Below the pieces are notes generated by a model. The model ran no database searches. It had not been told where the DNA came from and saw only the letters and a program-made list of their open reading frames with translations. From Xanthomonas translucens pv. cerealis (lineage in GTDB: Bacteria > Pseudomonadota > Gammaproteobacteria > Xanthomonadales > Xanthomonadaceae): DNA of 64,000 bases. Position 1 is the stretch's first letter; each line of letters opens with the position of its first letter. Positions 28,537 to 37,613 of the stretch are shown here, piece by piece. Where the stretch lies: positions 4,558,199-4,622,198 of the forward strand of contig NZ_CP038228.1 of NCBI RefSeq assembly GCF_006838285.1, given 5' to 3'. A program made the translations under genes and the position numbers.

Positions 28537-29961
28537 ATGCAATGCCTGAACAACCTGCTGCTCAACACCGACAGCTACAAGGCCAGCCATTGGCTGCAAT
28601 ATCCGGCCGGCACCGATGCCACGTTCTTCTACGTGGAATCGCGCGGCGGCGTCTACGACCGCACCGTGTTCTTCGGCCTGCAATCGATCCTCAAGGAGAC
28701 GCTGGGCCGCGCCGTCACGCATGCCGACATCGACGAAGCGCGCGACTTGTTCGCCGCGCACGGCGAGCCGTTCAACGAGGCCGGCTGGCGCGACATCGTC
28801 GATCGCCTCGGCGGGCGGTTGCCGATCCGCATCCGGGCGGTGCCCGAGGGCAGCGTGGTGCCGACCCACAACGCGCTGATGACCATCGAGTCCACCGACG
28901 CGCAGGCCTACTGGGTGCCGTCGTACCTGGAAACGCTGCTGCTGCGCATCTGGTATCCGGTCACCGTGGCCACGGTCAGCTGGCACGCCAAGCAGACCCT
29001 CCGCCAGTTCCTGGAACGCACCAGCGACGACCCGGAGGGGCAGTTGCCGTTCAAGCTGCACGACTTCGGCGCGCGCGGCGTGTCCAGCCTGGAGTCGGCG
29101 GCGATCGGCGGCGCCGCGCACCTGGTCAACTTCCTCGGCACCGATACCGTGTCCGGATTGCTGCTGGCGCGCGCGCACTACCACGAGCCGATGGCCGGCT
29201 ATTCGATCCCCGCCGCCGAGCACAGCACCATCACCAGCTGGGGCCGCGCGCGCGAAGTGGACGCATACCGCAACATGCTCAAGCAGTTCGGCAAACCCGG
29301 CGGCATCGTCGCGGTGGTGTCCGACAGCTACGACATCTTCCATGCGATCCGCGAACACTGGGGCACCACGCTGCGCGAGGAAGTGATCGCCTCCGGCGCC
29401 ACCGTGGTGATCCGCCCCGATTCCGGCGACCCGGTGGCGGTGGTGCACCAGTGCCTGGAACTGCTCGACGAGGCCTTCGGCCACCGCGTCAACGGCAAGG
29501 GCTACAAGGTGCTCAACCACGTGCGCGTGATCCAGGGCGACGGGGTCAACCCGACCAGCATCCGCGCGATCCTGGAGCGCGTCACCAGCGCCGGCTACGC
29601 CACCGACAACGTCGCCTTCGGCATGGGCGGCGCGCTGCTGCAGCGGCTGGACCGCGACACCCAGAAGTTCGCGCTGAAGTGCTCGGCCGCACGCGTGGAC
29701 GGCACCTGGATCGACGTCTACAAGGATCCGGTCACCGACAAGGGCAAGCTCAGCAAGCGCGGCCGCATGAGCCTGCTGCGCCACCGCGAGTACGGCGGCT
29801 ACCGCACCGAGCCGGTGCCGGCCACGGCGGCATCGCTGGACGCGCTGGCGCGGCCCGCCGGCTACGAAGACGCGATGGTCACGGTGTGGGAGAACGGCCG
29901 CCTGCTGCACGACTGGAGCCTGGCGCAGGTGCGCGAGCGCGCGAACGCCGCGCGTCTGTAG
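28537..29961 (+). CDS. nadV: Nicotinamide/nicotinate phosphoribosyltransferase (NAMPT type)
   Basis: A 474-residue phosphoribosyltransferase closer in pattern to nicotinamide phosphoribosyltransferase than to PncB: LNTDSYKASHWLQYP at the start, the HDFGARG motif, SVVPTHNALMTIE, SDSYDIFHAI and RPDSGDP. NAMPT joins nicotinamide and PRPP to give NMN, which the upstream NadM domain converts to NAD. An AAGGAG ribosome binding site at 28521-28526 supports the start at 28537. Together the two genes make a two-step NAD salvage route that bypasses nicotinamide deamidation. Confidence 0.92.
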   Translation: MQCLNNLLLNTDSYKASHWLQYPAGTDATFFYVESRGGVYDRTVFFGLQSILKETLGRAVTHADIDEARDLFAAHGEPFNEAGWRDIVDRLGGRLPIRIRAVPEGSVVPTHNALMTIESTDAQAYWVPSYLETLLLRIWYPVTVATVSWHAKQTLRQFLERTSDDPEGQLPFKLHDFGARGVSSLESAAIGGAAHLVNFLGTDTVSGLLLARAHYHEPMAGYSIPAAEHSTITSWGRAREVDAYRNMLKQFGKPGGIVAVVSDSYDIFHAIREHWGTTLREEVIASGATVVIRPDSGDPVAVVHQCLELLDEAFGHRVNGKGYKVLNHVRVIQGDGVNPTSIRAILERVTSAGYATDNVAFGMGGALLQRLDRDTQKFALKCSAARVDGTWIDVYKDPVTDKGKLSKRGRMSLLRHREYGGYRTEPVPATAASLDALARPAGYEDAMVTVWENGRLLHDWSLAQVRERANAARL

Positions 29962-30333
29962 GTGTCGGCAGGGATGCCGGCATGGAGTGCGCGCCGCCGC
30001 TGAGCGGCGCCTCGCCCCTGTTCCCGCACTGGTGTCGGCATGCCGCACCTGGTGGCGGGTGCCGGCCGCCGCCGTTGTCGCGGTCTGGTGTGCATCCTGC
30101 AGCACACGGCGGCAATGCCGGCTATCCACGCTGGGCACGCCAGTGCGGTGCGGGCACGGTGATCTTCCGCGAGTTCTCGCGGCTCGGCGACGGCTACCGC
30201 AGCGGCCTGCTGCGGCTGGACCTGTCGCTGCAGCCGGCAGCGCTCGCTAACCGCGGGATGAGCGCATGCGGCGGCATCAAGGCCGTCTCGACACGCTTGC
30301 GGCTATGCTTGGCCGGTTCCTTCCTTCCGGTCC
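29962..30333. other. Gap with a possible gene remnant
   Basis: A 372-base gap. Bases about 30130-30258 can be read as GTVIFREFSRLGDGYRSGL and following residues, which looks like real protein but has no start or stop of its own; it may be the remains of a gene. The first half contains short GC-rich inverted repeats (CGCCGCTGAGCGGCG near 29995) but no T-tract. No family is recognised. Confidence 0.3.
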
Positions 30334-31029
30334 ATGGCCATGTCCGCCTCTTCCAATGTCCTCGCCTTTCCCGCGCTCGTGCTGGTCGCGATCGGCCTGA
30401 GCGGTTGCTTCGCCCGCAAACAGGACAACCTGGTGAAGGAAACCTTCAATTCAGACAACACCTATTCGCGCAGCTATCCGGTACAGCCGGGCCAGGCCTG
30501 CGAATCGGCGCGGCGCGCGCTGCTGAGCCAGGGCTACGTAGTGGCCAAGGCTACCGCCGATGCGGTCGAGGGCACCAAGAACTTCCAGCCCAACCAGGAT
30601 TCGCACGAGCAGCTGGAACTGCGCGTGTCGTGCGTGGCGCATGGCCAGGACGAATCCTGGGTGTTCGTCAGCGCGCTGCAGGACCGTTATGCGCTGAAGA
30701 AGAGCGCGACCTCGGCCAGCGTCGGCGTCGGCGTGCTCGGCTCGGTGTCGCTGCCGGTCGGCAGCAGCGACGACTCGCTGGTGCGCGTGGCCAGCAGTAC
30801 GGTGCAGGACGGCGATTTCTACAAGCGTTTCTTCGAACTCATGGCGCAGTACCTGCCCAAGGCCAAACCGGCTGCGCCCCCGCAGCCGCCGCCGGCTGCA
30901 GCGGCCAAGCCCGAGCCGGCTGCCGCGGTATCGGCGCCGGCACCGGCAGCAGTGCCGACGCCGGTGGCGGAAGTCGCGCCCGTGCCTGCCGCCGCCGCTG
31001 CGGTCGGCGACGGCACCACGCCGCGCTGA
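30334..31029 (+). CDS. DUF2242-type lipoprotein
   Basis: A 231-residue lipoprotein: hydrophobic segment, lipobox LSGC (Cys about 25), then a globular part (about 30-175) with the pattern ETFNSDNTYSRSYP and ACESARRALLSQGY that I associate with DUF2242 proteins. The last ~55 residues are a Pro/Ala-rich tail. Function unknown; probably an envelope protein. ATGs at 30334 and 30340 are both possible starts. Confidence 0.78.
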   Translation: MAMSASSNVLAFPALVLVAIGLSGCFARKQDNLVKETFNSDNTYSRSYPVQPGQACESARRALLSQGYVVAKATADAVEGTKNFQPNQDSHEQLELRVSCVAHGQDESWVFVSALQDRYALKKSATSASVGVGVLGSVSLPVGSSDDSLVRVASSTVQDGDFYKRFFELMAQYLPKAKPAAPPQPPPAAAAKPEPAAAVSAPAPAAVPTPVAEVAPVPAAAAAVGDGTTPR

Positions 31030-31171
31030 AGTATGCGTTCATCCGCCGCTGTGGAAGCTGAATAGCGGGATTTCGCTTCACGATTCATTCCCAATCGCGG
31101 TGCAAAGGTGGCGCCGTCGGGAGTGCGATGCCTGTTACAGGCATCGGCTCCGCCACCCAGGAGCAACCAGC

Positions 31172-31540
31172 ATGAATACTTTCAAATCCGCTTTGTGTCT
31201 CGGCGTCCTCGCCATTGCCACGACTGCCGCGCCGCTGGCGCAGGCCCAGCGCCATTACGGGCCGGAAGACGCCGGACGCCGCTTCAACGACGGCACCCGC
31301 GTGCACTGCAAGAAGGTCGCATTGCAGAAGAACAACACCGACCCCGACCGCATCGGCGGCACCTTGGCCGGCGCAGCGATCGGTGGCCTGCTCGGCAACC
31401 AGATCGGCAAGGGCGATGGCAAGAAGCTGGCCACGGTCGGCGGTGCGGTCGCTGGTGGCGCCACCGGGCGCTATATCCAGGGTCAGCGCCAGCAGGCCAA
31501 CGGCAACCGTCGCGTCGAGACCGACTGCAGGCGCTACTGA
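31172..31540 (+). CDS. Glycine-zipper 2TM-domain envelope protein
   Basis: A 122-residue protein with a signal peptide (ending about AQAQ) and a glycine-zipper segment (GGTLAGAAIGGLLGNQIGKG, then GGAVAGGATGRYI), typical of small outer-membrane-associated proteins of the Rick-17kDa/2TM type. Two Cys lie outside the zipper (VHCKK and TDCRR). The start at 31172 is supported by CAGGAG at 31159-31164. A perfect terminator follows. Function unknown, presumably envelope stability. Confidence 0.82.
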   Translation: MNTFKSALCLGVLAIATTAAPLAQAQRHYGPEDAGRRFNDGTRVHCKKVALQKNNTDPDRIGGTLAGAAIGGLLGNQIGKGDGKKLATVGGAVAGGATGRYIQGQRQQANGNRRVETDCRRY

Positions 31541-31589
31541 GGCCATGCCGCGATCGGCCATCGCGGCGCCCTCGGCAAGTAAGCAAGCA

Positions 31590-31623
31590 CGCCCCGGCGG
31601 ACAGCATCCGCCGGGGCGTTTTG
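31590..31623 (+). terminator. Rho-independent terminator
   Basis: A 12-bp GC-rich stem (CGCCCCGGCGGA / TCCGCCGGGGCG) with a CAGCA loop and TTTT tail, 50 bases past the glycine-zipper gene. Confidence 0.88.
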
Positions 31624-31722
31624 CGTTGCGGCGGCATGCGGGCGTGGATGCGGGTCGCCGGGATGATGATGCAACGCCGCCCGCGCGTGGCTCGCTTAGG
31701 GCCGACAGGCAATAGTGCTTTT

Positions 31723-31793
31723 TTGTGGGAGCGACTTCAGGTGCGACGGGGCTTTACCGGGGATGCCCGTCGCGACTGAAGTCGCTTCCACAA
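31723..31793. repeat. Palindromic REP-like element, complete pair
   Basis: Arms at 31723-31750 (TTGTGGGAGCGACTTCAG...) and 31766-31793 are nearly perfect inverted copies separated by 15 bases. A one-base insertion in the left arm breaks full symmetry. Same family as 1359-1425. It lies between two convergent genes. Confidence 0.85.
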
Positions 31794-31820
31794 GTGACGT
31801 CGGTCGGGATCGAGAATGCG

Positions 31821-32711
31821 CTAGCGACCGACCAGGGCACGCAGCGCCGGCCCCAACTCCGGATAACGAAACACATAGCCTTCCTGCTGCGCCCGTGTCG
31901 GCAATACCCGCTGGCTGCCGAGCAACAGGTCGGCCATCTCGCCGAAGGCCAGGCGCAGCGCTGCTGCCGGCGCCGGCAGCAGCGCCGGCCGGTGCAACGC
32001 CTGGCCCAACTGCTGCGCGAAATCGGCATTGGTCGCTGGCGTCGGTGCGGTGGCGTTGTAGGCGCCGTCGCCGCCGTGCTGCAGCAGCCACAGCAACAGG
32101 CCGACGTGATCGTCGCGATGGATCCAGCTCATCCATTGCCGGCCGTCGCCCATGCGCCCGCCCAGGCCGAGCCGGAACGGCGGCAGCATCCGCGCCAGCG
32201 CGCCGCCGTCGCCGCCGAGCACCACCCCGGTCCGCACCAGACTGGTCCGCAGGCCCAGCGCCTGCGCATGCAGCGCCTCGGTTTCCCAGTCGCGGCACAG
32301 CTGCGCGGAAAAATCCGCGCCGGCCGCGCTGCGCTCGTCGAGCAGGTCGTCGCCGCGGTCGCCGTAGTAGCCGATCGCCGAGCCGGAGAGCAGGCAGGCG
32401 GGACGTTGCACCGGGTCCAGTTGCGCGATCCAGTCGAGCAGCGTGCGGGTGGTGCCGATGCGTGAGGTCCGGAAGCGGCGCTTGCGGGTTTCGTTCCAGC
32501 GGCCTTCGCTGAGCGGTTCGCCGGCGAGATTGATCACCGCCTGCGCCGGTGCCGCGTCCTGCAGGGTTTCCAGCGCCTGCACGCCGGGCAGCGTGCGCGC
32601 CGCGCGTGCGGCGTCGCGCGTGAGCACGGTGACCTGGTGGCCGGCCTGAAGCAAGGCGGGGCAGAGGGCGCGGCCGATGAAGCCGGTGCCGCCGGTGACG
32701 AGCACATGCAT
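31821..32711 (-). CDS. SDR39U1/TIGR01777-family NAD-dependent epimerase
   Basis: A 296-residue extended short-chain-dehydrogenase-like protein of the YfcH/SDR39U1 type. The Rossmann motif GGTGFIG lies at about 7-13, followed by the conserved NLAGEPL, SAIGYYG and RTGVVLG segments and the terminal DUF1731 region (FGEMADLLLGSQRVLP). The substrate is unknown in this family. The start at MHVLVTGG (32711) is chosen because the Rossmann strand begins at residue 2. Confidence 0.88.
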   Translation of the reverse strand: MHVLVTGGTGFIGRALCPALLQAGHQVTVLTRDAARAARTLPGVQALETLQDAAPAQAVINLAGEPLSEGRWNETRKRRFRTSRIGTTRTLLDWIAQLDPVQRPACLLSGSAIGYYGDRGDDLLDERSAAGADFSAQLCRDWETEALHAQALGLRTSLVRTGVVLGGDGGALARMLPPFRLGLGGRMGDGRQWMSWIHRDDHVGLLLWLLQHGGDGAYNATAPTPATNADFAQQLGQALHRPALLPAPAAALRLAFGEMADLLLGSQRVLPTRAQQEGYVFRYPELGPALRALVGR

Positions 32712-32928
32712 GACGCTGGTTCCGCTAGCGGGGAGCGGCAGTGTAGGGTTGGCCGGCATTGCTGTGGAGTGAATACGCATGCCGATGCTCGCCATGCGCA
32801 TCGCCAAGGCGTACCGCTTCGTGGCGCGTGCACCGCGCACGCGTCACGCTGCGCGTCCGCACCCGTACCTGTGCAGGCGGCCTTGCGTCCTGCCGCTGTC
32901 CTTCTTTCGCATCTGCCATGCTCGCGCC

Positions 32929-34230
32929 ATGACCGTCCCGACTCCGAACCCGCCAGCGCCGCGTCGACCCGGTTTCGCCGCGCGCCTGGTGCTGGCACTG
33001 GCACTGGCCAGCGGCGGTGCGCTCGCCGCGGCGCCGGAACCGGCCGGCCAGGCCAGCGCCGACTGTCTGGCCGCGTTGCTGCGCCAACTCGGCTGGCGCA
33101 TCGACAGCACGCCTGCCGCGCAGCCGCGGCTGTTGCCGGGCACGCCCTGCGCACGCAGCTCGCTGGCCGACGCACAGGCGCACGGCGATCTGCAGGCGGC
33201 GTTGCCGGCGCAGTGGAGCGAGACCCAACGACGCGACGCGCTGCGCGCGCTGTTGCAGGCGCCGGCCACGCAATGCGGCTATTTCCTGCTGCTCGGCGCG
33301 GCCACCCAGCGTGCGGTGATGCATCTGCAAGGCAACCCCGGCTACCGCTTCAGCGCGCTGCAGCTGGGTTGGATCGGATTCGGCGCGGGCGGCGCGCGCC
33401 GGCAGGGCTGGCAGCGCTTCCGCAGCTTCGGCCGCGGTTATCGTCCGGCGCAGGGCAATGCGCGCGCGATCGAGGCGTTCTACAGCGGCCACGTGCGCTC
33501 GGAGTGCGGCGTCGGCCGGCAGATCGCGCAGCTGGCCACGCAGCGCGAGCTGTACGGCGCTGCCGGCTTCGATCGTGCGTTCAGCGCCGGGGAACTGTCG
33601 ATCGGCACCTTCCTCACCCTGCACGACACCGATAGCATCCTGCTCGGCGCGTACGCTGGCGCGTTCTTCGCCGACGGCAAGGCGGTCAAGACCGCGCAAT
33701 TGGGCGGCGCTGCCTTCCTGGGCGCGCCCGGCTTCATCGCCCATGTGTTCGAACGCCGCTACCTGGACGACATCAACAACCAGGCGGAGAACTTCGTGGT
33801 GGTGGCGGTCGGCGCCGAGGCGGCGGCGGCGTTGCGCCGGCATGGCGGCTTGGCCTACTACGACGCCAGCAACCGACGCATCTGGGAACTGTCGCAGGCG
33901 CTGCGCGGACCCGGCCGCAAGCGTTTCGAGAAACTGTTGTTCGAGCGCGATCCGGTGCTGCGCGCGACGCTGTCGCCGGCGCAAGGCAGTGTCCTGACGC
34001 AACTCGATGCGCTGCTCGACGATCCCTTCTACCGCGGCTTCGAGGTGTACGTGCACCCCATGGGCAGCAAGCCGATCGGCTACCACGTGGCGCGCCTGCT
34101 GGACCGCAATCCGCGCACCCCGTTCGCGATCGAGCTGACCCTGCACAACCTGCATACCACCTTGTACCGGCGTTGGCGCGACCAGCAGTTGCGCGATTGC
34201 GCGCAGGCGGCGCAGGCGCGATCGCCTTAG
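32929..34230 (+). CDS. Secreted protein of unknown function
   Basis: A 433-residue protein with a signal peptide (LVLALALASGGALA). The mature part is a well-composed globular protein with Cys residues at the N-terminal side (DCLAALL, TPCARSS, TQCGYF, SECGVG) and conserved-looking stretches GRGYRPAQGNARAIEAFYSGHV, LHDTDSILLGAYAG and NQAENFVVVAV. I do not recognise the family. The ATG at 32929 is preferred to the first in-frame ATG at 32779, which would add a basic non-signal leader. It is divergent from the SDR39U1 gene and followed closely by the 6-phosphogluconate dehydrogenase gene. Confidence 0.7.
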   Translation: MTVPTPNPPAPRRPGFAARLVLALALASGGALAAAPEPAGQASADCLAALLRQLGWRIDSTPAAQPRLLPGTPCARSSLADAQAHGDLQAALPAQWSETQRRDALRALLQAPATQCGYFLLLGAATQRAVMHLQGNPGYRFSALQLGWIGFGAGGARRQGWQRFRSFGRGYRPAQGNARAIEAFYSGHVRSECGVGRQIAQLATQRELYGAAGFDRAFSAGELSIGTFLTLHDTDSILLGAYAGAFFADGKAVKTAQLGGAAFLGAPGFIAHVFERRYLDDINNQAENFVVVAVGAEAAAALRRHGGLAYYDASNRRIWELSQALRGPGRKRFEKLLFERDPVLRATLSPAQGSVLTQLDALLDDPFYRGFEVYVHPMGSKPIGYHVARLLDRNPRTPFAIELTLHNLHTTLYRRWRDQQLRDCAQAAQARSP

Positions 34231-34299
34231 CTGCGCGTCAGCCGCGGCACGACGCTTCGTGCGACCCTAACCGTCCTCACTTCGAGCTAGGACAGACGC

Positions 34300-35241
34300 A
34301 TGGAACTGGGACTTGTAGGCTTGGGCCGGATGGGCGCGAACATGGCCGAGCGGCTGGTGCGTGGCGGCCATCGCGTGGTCGGTTTCGACCTGGGCGAGGC
34401 GGCGCGCGGCGCGGCGCAGCAGCGCGGGGTGGAGACGGTGGACGCGATGGCGGCGCTGGTCGCGGCGCTGCCGGCGCCGCGCGCGGTGTGGCTGATGGTG
34501 CCGGCCGGCAAGATCGTCGACGACACCCTGGCGGTGCTGCTGCCGCTGTTGGGCGAAGGCGATGTGGTCGTGGACGGCGGCAATTCCTATTACAAGGATT
34601 CCATGCGCCGTGCCGGCGAACTGGCCGCGCACGGCATCGCCTACGTCGATTGCGGCACCAGCGGCGGCGTGTGGGGCCTGCAGGAAGGGTATAGCCTGAT
34701 GATCGGCGGCGACGCCGCGGCGGTGAGTCGGCTCGACCCGGTGTTCGCGACCCTGGCGCCGGCCGCCGATGCCGGCTGGGGCCGGGTCGGTCCCAGCGGC
34801 GCCGGCCACTTCACCAAGATGGTCCACAACGGCATCGAGTACGGAATGATGCAGGCCTATGCCGAAGGCTTCGCGCTGATGGCGCGCAAGCAGGAGTTCG
34901 AGCTGGACCTGCATCAGGTCGCCGAGGTCTGGCGCCAGGGCAGCGTGGTGCGCTCGTGGCTGCTGGAGCTGTGCTCCGATGCGTTGGGAAAAAACCCCAG
35001 CCTGGCCGGCATCGCGCCGTACGTGGAGGATTCCGGCGAAGGCCGCTGGACCGTGGCCGAAGCGATCGACCTCAACGTGCCCGCGCCGGTGATCACCTTG
35101 TCGCTGCTGGAGCGGTTGCGCTCGCGCGACGACGATTCGTTCACCGACAAGCTGTTGTCGGCGATGCGCAATCAGTTCGGCGGGCATGCGATCAAGCACG
35201 AGACCCCGGCCGTGCCGCCGTCCGGGAGCGCGGCCGGATAA
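34300..35241 (+). CDS. gnd: 6-phosphogluconate dehydrogenase, decarboxylating (YqeC type)
   Basis: A 313-residue enzyme of the short 6PGDH class. The NAD(P)-binding motif GLVGLGRMGANMAERL opens the protein; the DGGNSYYKDS, CGTSGGVWGLQEGYSLMIGG and catalytic KMVHNGIEYGMMQAYAEG motifs are intact. It converts 6-phosphogluconate to ribulose-5-phosphate with release of CO2. The short form is often NAD-dependent, but the cofactor cannot be fixed by eye. Confidence 0.93.
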   Translation: MELGLVGLGRMGANMAERLVRGGHRVVGFDLGEAARGAAQQRGVETVDAMAALVAALPAPRAVWLMVPAGKIVDDTLAVLLPLLGEGDVVVDGGNSYYKDSMRRAGELAAHGIAYVDCGTSGGVWGLQEGYSLMIGGDAAAVSRLDPVFATLAPAADAGWGRVGPSGAGHFTKMVHNGIEYGMMQAYAEGFALMARKQEFELDLHQVAEVWRQGSVVRSWLLELCSDALGKNPSLAGIAPYVEDSGEGRWTVAEAIDLNVPAPVITLSLLERLRSRDDDSFTDKLLSAMRNQFGGHAIKHETPAVPPSGSAAG

Positions 35242-35256
35242 GCCGCGCGGCGGTTC

Positions 35257-36300
35257 TCAGTCCAGCGCCAGCGTGCGGCCTTCGGCCGCGCTGCGCTGGC
35301 CCAGTTCCAGCAAGCGCATTACCGCCAGCGCCTGCGCCGCATCCACCGGCGCGGGCGCGCGGGCGGCCATCGCTTCGCGAAAGCCGGTATAGCAGTGCCG
35401 ATAGTCGCCGCGTTGCGTCGGCAGCGACTGCGTGGCGGCGCTGCCGTCGGCACCGACCAGGGTCAGTTCGCCGGCAAGCGGATCCTCGCCCCACTGCGGC
35501 GCGGCCGGGGTGAGGCCGGCGCGCAACTGCGCTTCCTGCGTGTCCAGCCCCTGCTTGATGTAGCTGCCGCGTTCGCCATGCACGGCGAAGCGCAGTCCGT
35601 TGGCGGCGACCAGCGAGCCGGCATGCAGCACCGCACGCAGCTGCGGATAGCGCAGCACCGCATGGAAGTAATCGGTCGCCTGCGCGCCATCGCGCTGCTG
35701 CGCCAGATCGACCTGGATCGCCTCGGGCGGGCCGAACAACTGCAAGGCCTGGTCGAGCAGGTGCGGGCCCAGGTCGAACCACAGTCCGGAGCCGGGTAGC
35801 GCATGCTCGCGCCAGCGATCGCCGACCTGCGGGCGGTGGCGATCGAAGTGCGAGTGGAATTCGGCGATCGTGCCTAGCCGGTTCGCGTCGAGCAGTGCGC
35901 GCAGGGTCAGGAAGTCGCCGTCCCAGCGCCGGTTCTGGAACACGCTGACGATGCGCCCGGCGCGCTGTGCCTGCGCCAGCACCTGCTGTGCCTCGTCCAC
36001 GTCCAGTGTGAACGGCTTGTCCACCAGCACGTGCTTGCCCTGCGCCAGCGCCGCCAGCGCCAGCGGCGCATGGGTCTGGTTCGGCGTGGCCACCACCACC
36101 GCATCGACCTGCGCATCGGCGAAGGCCTGCTGCGGGTCGGCGACGATGCGCGCCTGCGGATACGCCGCGGCGGCTTCGTCGTGGCGGCTGGACACGATGG
36201 TGTGCAGCCGCAGGCCTGGCGTGTGCGCGATCAGCGGCGCATGGAACACGCGGCCGACGAAACCGTAGCCGAGCAGGGCGAGATTGAACGGCTGGGGCAT
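35257..36300 (-). CDS. Gfo/Idh/MocA-family oxidoreductase
   Basis: A 347-residue NAD(P)-dependent oxidoreductase. The Rossmann strand (FNLALLGYGFVGRVFHAPLI) is at the N-terminus, followed by VVVATPNQTHAPLA and the family's Lys-Pro motif, here VDKPF. The C-terminal alpha/beta domain carries DLGPHLLDQAL. The substrate is probably a sugar or inositol derivative. Start at MPQPFNL (36300). It converges on the 6-phosphogluconate dehydrogenase gene. Confidence 0.9.
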   Translation of the reverse strand: MPQPFNLALLGYGFVGRVFHAPLIAHTPGLRLHTIVSSRHDEAAAAYPQARIVADPQQAFADAQVDAVVVATPNQTHAPLALAALAQGKHVLVDKPFTLDVDEAQQVLAQAQRAGRIVSVFQNRRWDGDFLTLRALLDANRLGTIAEFHSHFDRHRPQVGDRWREHALPGSGLWFDLGPHLLDQALQLFGPPEAIQVDLAQQRDGAQATDYFHAVLRYPQLRAVLHAGSLVAANGLRFAVHGERGSYIKQGLDTQEAQLRAGLTPAAPQWGEDPLAGELTLVGADGSAATQSLPTQRGDYRHCYTGFREAMAARAPAPVDAAQALAVMRLLELGQRSAAEGRTLALD

Positions 36301-36453
36301 GGCATCGGCACCGCTGCGAGTGGGAGGCCAGTATCCCGGCAACGCCGGTCGCGCGGCGTGCACGCCTTTCACGCTGCCGCGATTTGACGGTCACGTCGCT
36401 TGTACGTCGCCGCGCAGACACTCCGCCACACACCTTCAAGGGAGGATGACATC

Positions 36454-36843
36454 ATGAAAAAGATCACGTCACGCACGCTGCTCGGCAACGCACTCGCATT
36501 CGGTCTGACCCTGGCCGCCGGCCAGGCGCTCGCCGTCGATCCGCCGGCCACCGCCGACAAGGGCCATGCCGGCATGGCCCACAACGACGGCATGAAGCAC
36601 GAATCCAAGGAGCCGGTCACCGATACCTGGATCACTACCAAGGTGAAGGCCGATCTGCTCGCGACCAAGGATGTCTCCGGTACCGACATCAAGGTCGAGA
36701 CGCTCAATGGCACGGTCAAGCTGTCCGGTGCGGTCGAGAACAAGTTGCAGCGCGACAAGGCGGTGTCGGTCGCGAAGATGATCGACGGGGTCAAGAAGGT
36801 CGATTCGACCGGCCTGAAAGTGGCTGGCGCGGACAAGCACTGA
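36454..36843 (+). CDS. BON-domain periplasmic protein (OsmY-like)
   Basis: A 129-residue exported protein with a signal peptide (to about AQALA) and one BON domain (about 50-125: TDTWITTKVKADLLATKDVS, VETLNGTVKLSG). BON proteins such as OsmY are periplasmic and often induced by osmotic stress. A His/Met-rich patch (GHAGMAHNDGMKHE) precedes the domain. A very good ribosome binding site (GGGAGGATGAC, 36440-36450) supports the start. A terminator follows. Confidence 0.9.
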   Translation: MKKITSRTLLGNALAFGLTLAAGQALAVDPPATADKGHAGMAHNDGMKHESKEPVTDTWITTKVKADLLATKDVSGTDIKVETLNGTVKLSGAVENKLQRDKAVSVAKMIDGVKKVDSTGLKVAGADKH

Positions 36844-36908
36844 GCCACGCCCATCGGTGATGGCGGCGGGGGCGCGCGACGAGGCGCACCCCGCCTCTGC
36901 ACCCACGA

Positions 36909-36934
36909 CGCACTCTTCGGAGTGCATTTTTTTT
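36909..36934 (+). terminator. Rho-independent terminator of the BON gene
   Basis: GCACTC-TTCG-GAGTGC hairpin with a stable tetraloop followed by T8. Confidence 0.88.
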
Positions 36935-37020
36935 GGCGACACACTCGCGCCCCTGGCGCATCACGCAGCGTAACGCTGTGCTTCGCATTGCATTGACGCA
37001 CGTTCAGCCATCATCAAGCT

Positions 37021-37419
37021 ATGTTGGCTACCAGGCGAATTGCCATGTTGGATGCTTACTCTCCCGCCGCGTCCAGCCACGCGGTCACGCAAGCTGCTTC
37101 GCTCGACGCGGTGGATACAACGGTGCTCTCCTCGACAGGCGCGCCACCGCGACCGTCCTGCTTGCCACTTGCGATGCGTCAGCTCGAATCCAAGCTGGGC
37201 ATGCTGCTGGCCACCTTTCACGACGATGCCGGTTTCTGGGCGGCTTTCGCCACGCTGATGCAGCGCCTGGACGAAGACCTGGATTCCGTCGAGCGTGCGC
37301 GCCTGCGCAGCCATGCCGATTTCCTGCTGGTCCGGGCCGGGATGTCGTCGTGGACGCTGATTGCTGCGACGCAGGGCGCGGCCGCCCGCGCACGGCAGCT
37401 GCGCCCGCACCGCGCCTGA
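37021..37419 (+). CDS. Small hypothetical protein
   Basis: A 132-residue reading frame (or 124 residues from the second ATG, 37045). The middle has a good amphipathic-helical pattern (MRQLESKLGMLLATFHDD, FWAAFATLMQRLDEDL, SHADFLLVRAGMS), consistent with a helical bundle. No signal peptide, no known family. It stands alone upstream of the phosphorelay genes and is followed by a weak hairpin. Confidence 0.6.
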   Translation: MLATRRIAMLDAYSPAASSHAVTQAASLDAVDTTVLSSTGAPPRPSCLPLAMRQLESKLGMLLATFHDDAGFWAAFATLMQRLDEDLDSVERARLRSHADFLLVRAGMSSWTLIAATQGAAARARQLRPHRA

Positions 37420-37442
37420 TCGCATCGCATCGGCAGTGGCCA

Positions 37443-37472
37443 CGGGCGGCGCACAGTCGCCCGTTTCTTTGT
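37443..37472 (+). terminator. Weak terminator-like hairpin
   Basis: CGGGCG and CGCCCG arms with a 9-base loop and TTTCTTT tail, 24 bases past the small hypothetical gene. Confidence 0.5.
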
Positions 37473-37613
37473 GCCCGAACATTAGGATAGAGTCGTATTC
37501 ACGGCGCGCGCTGGGGAGTTGCGCAAATCCTGAATAATTCATCGTGCGCTTGCGGGGATCGGCGACAATGCCGCCCCGCTGTCGCTGCCGCCTTTAATCT
37601 TCTAAGAACAGGT

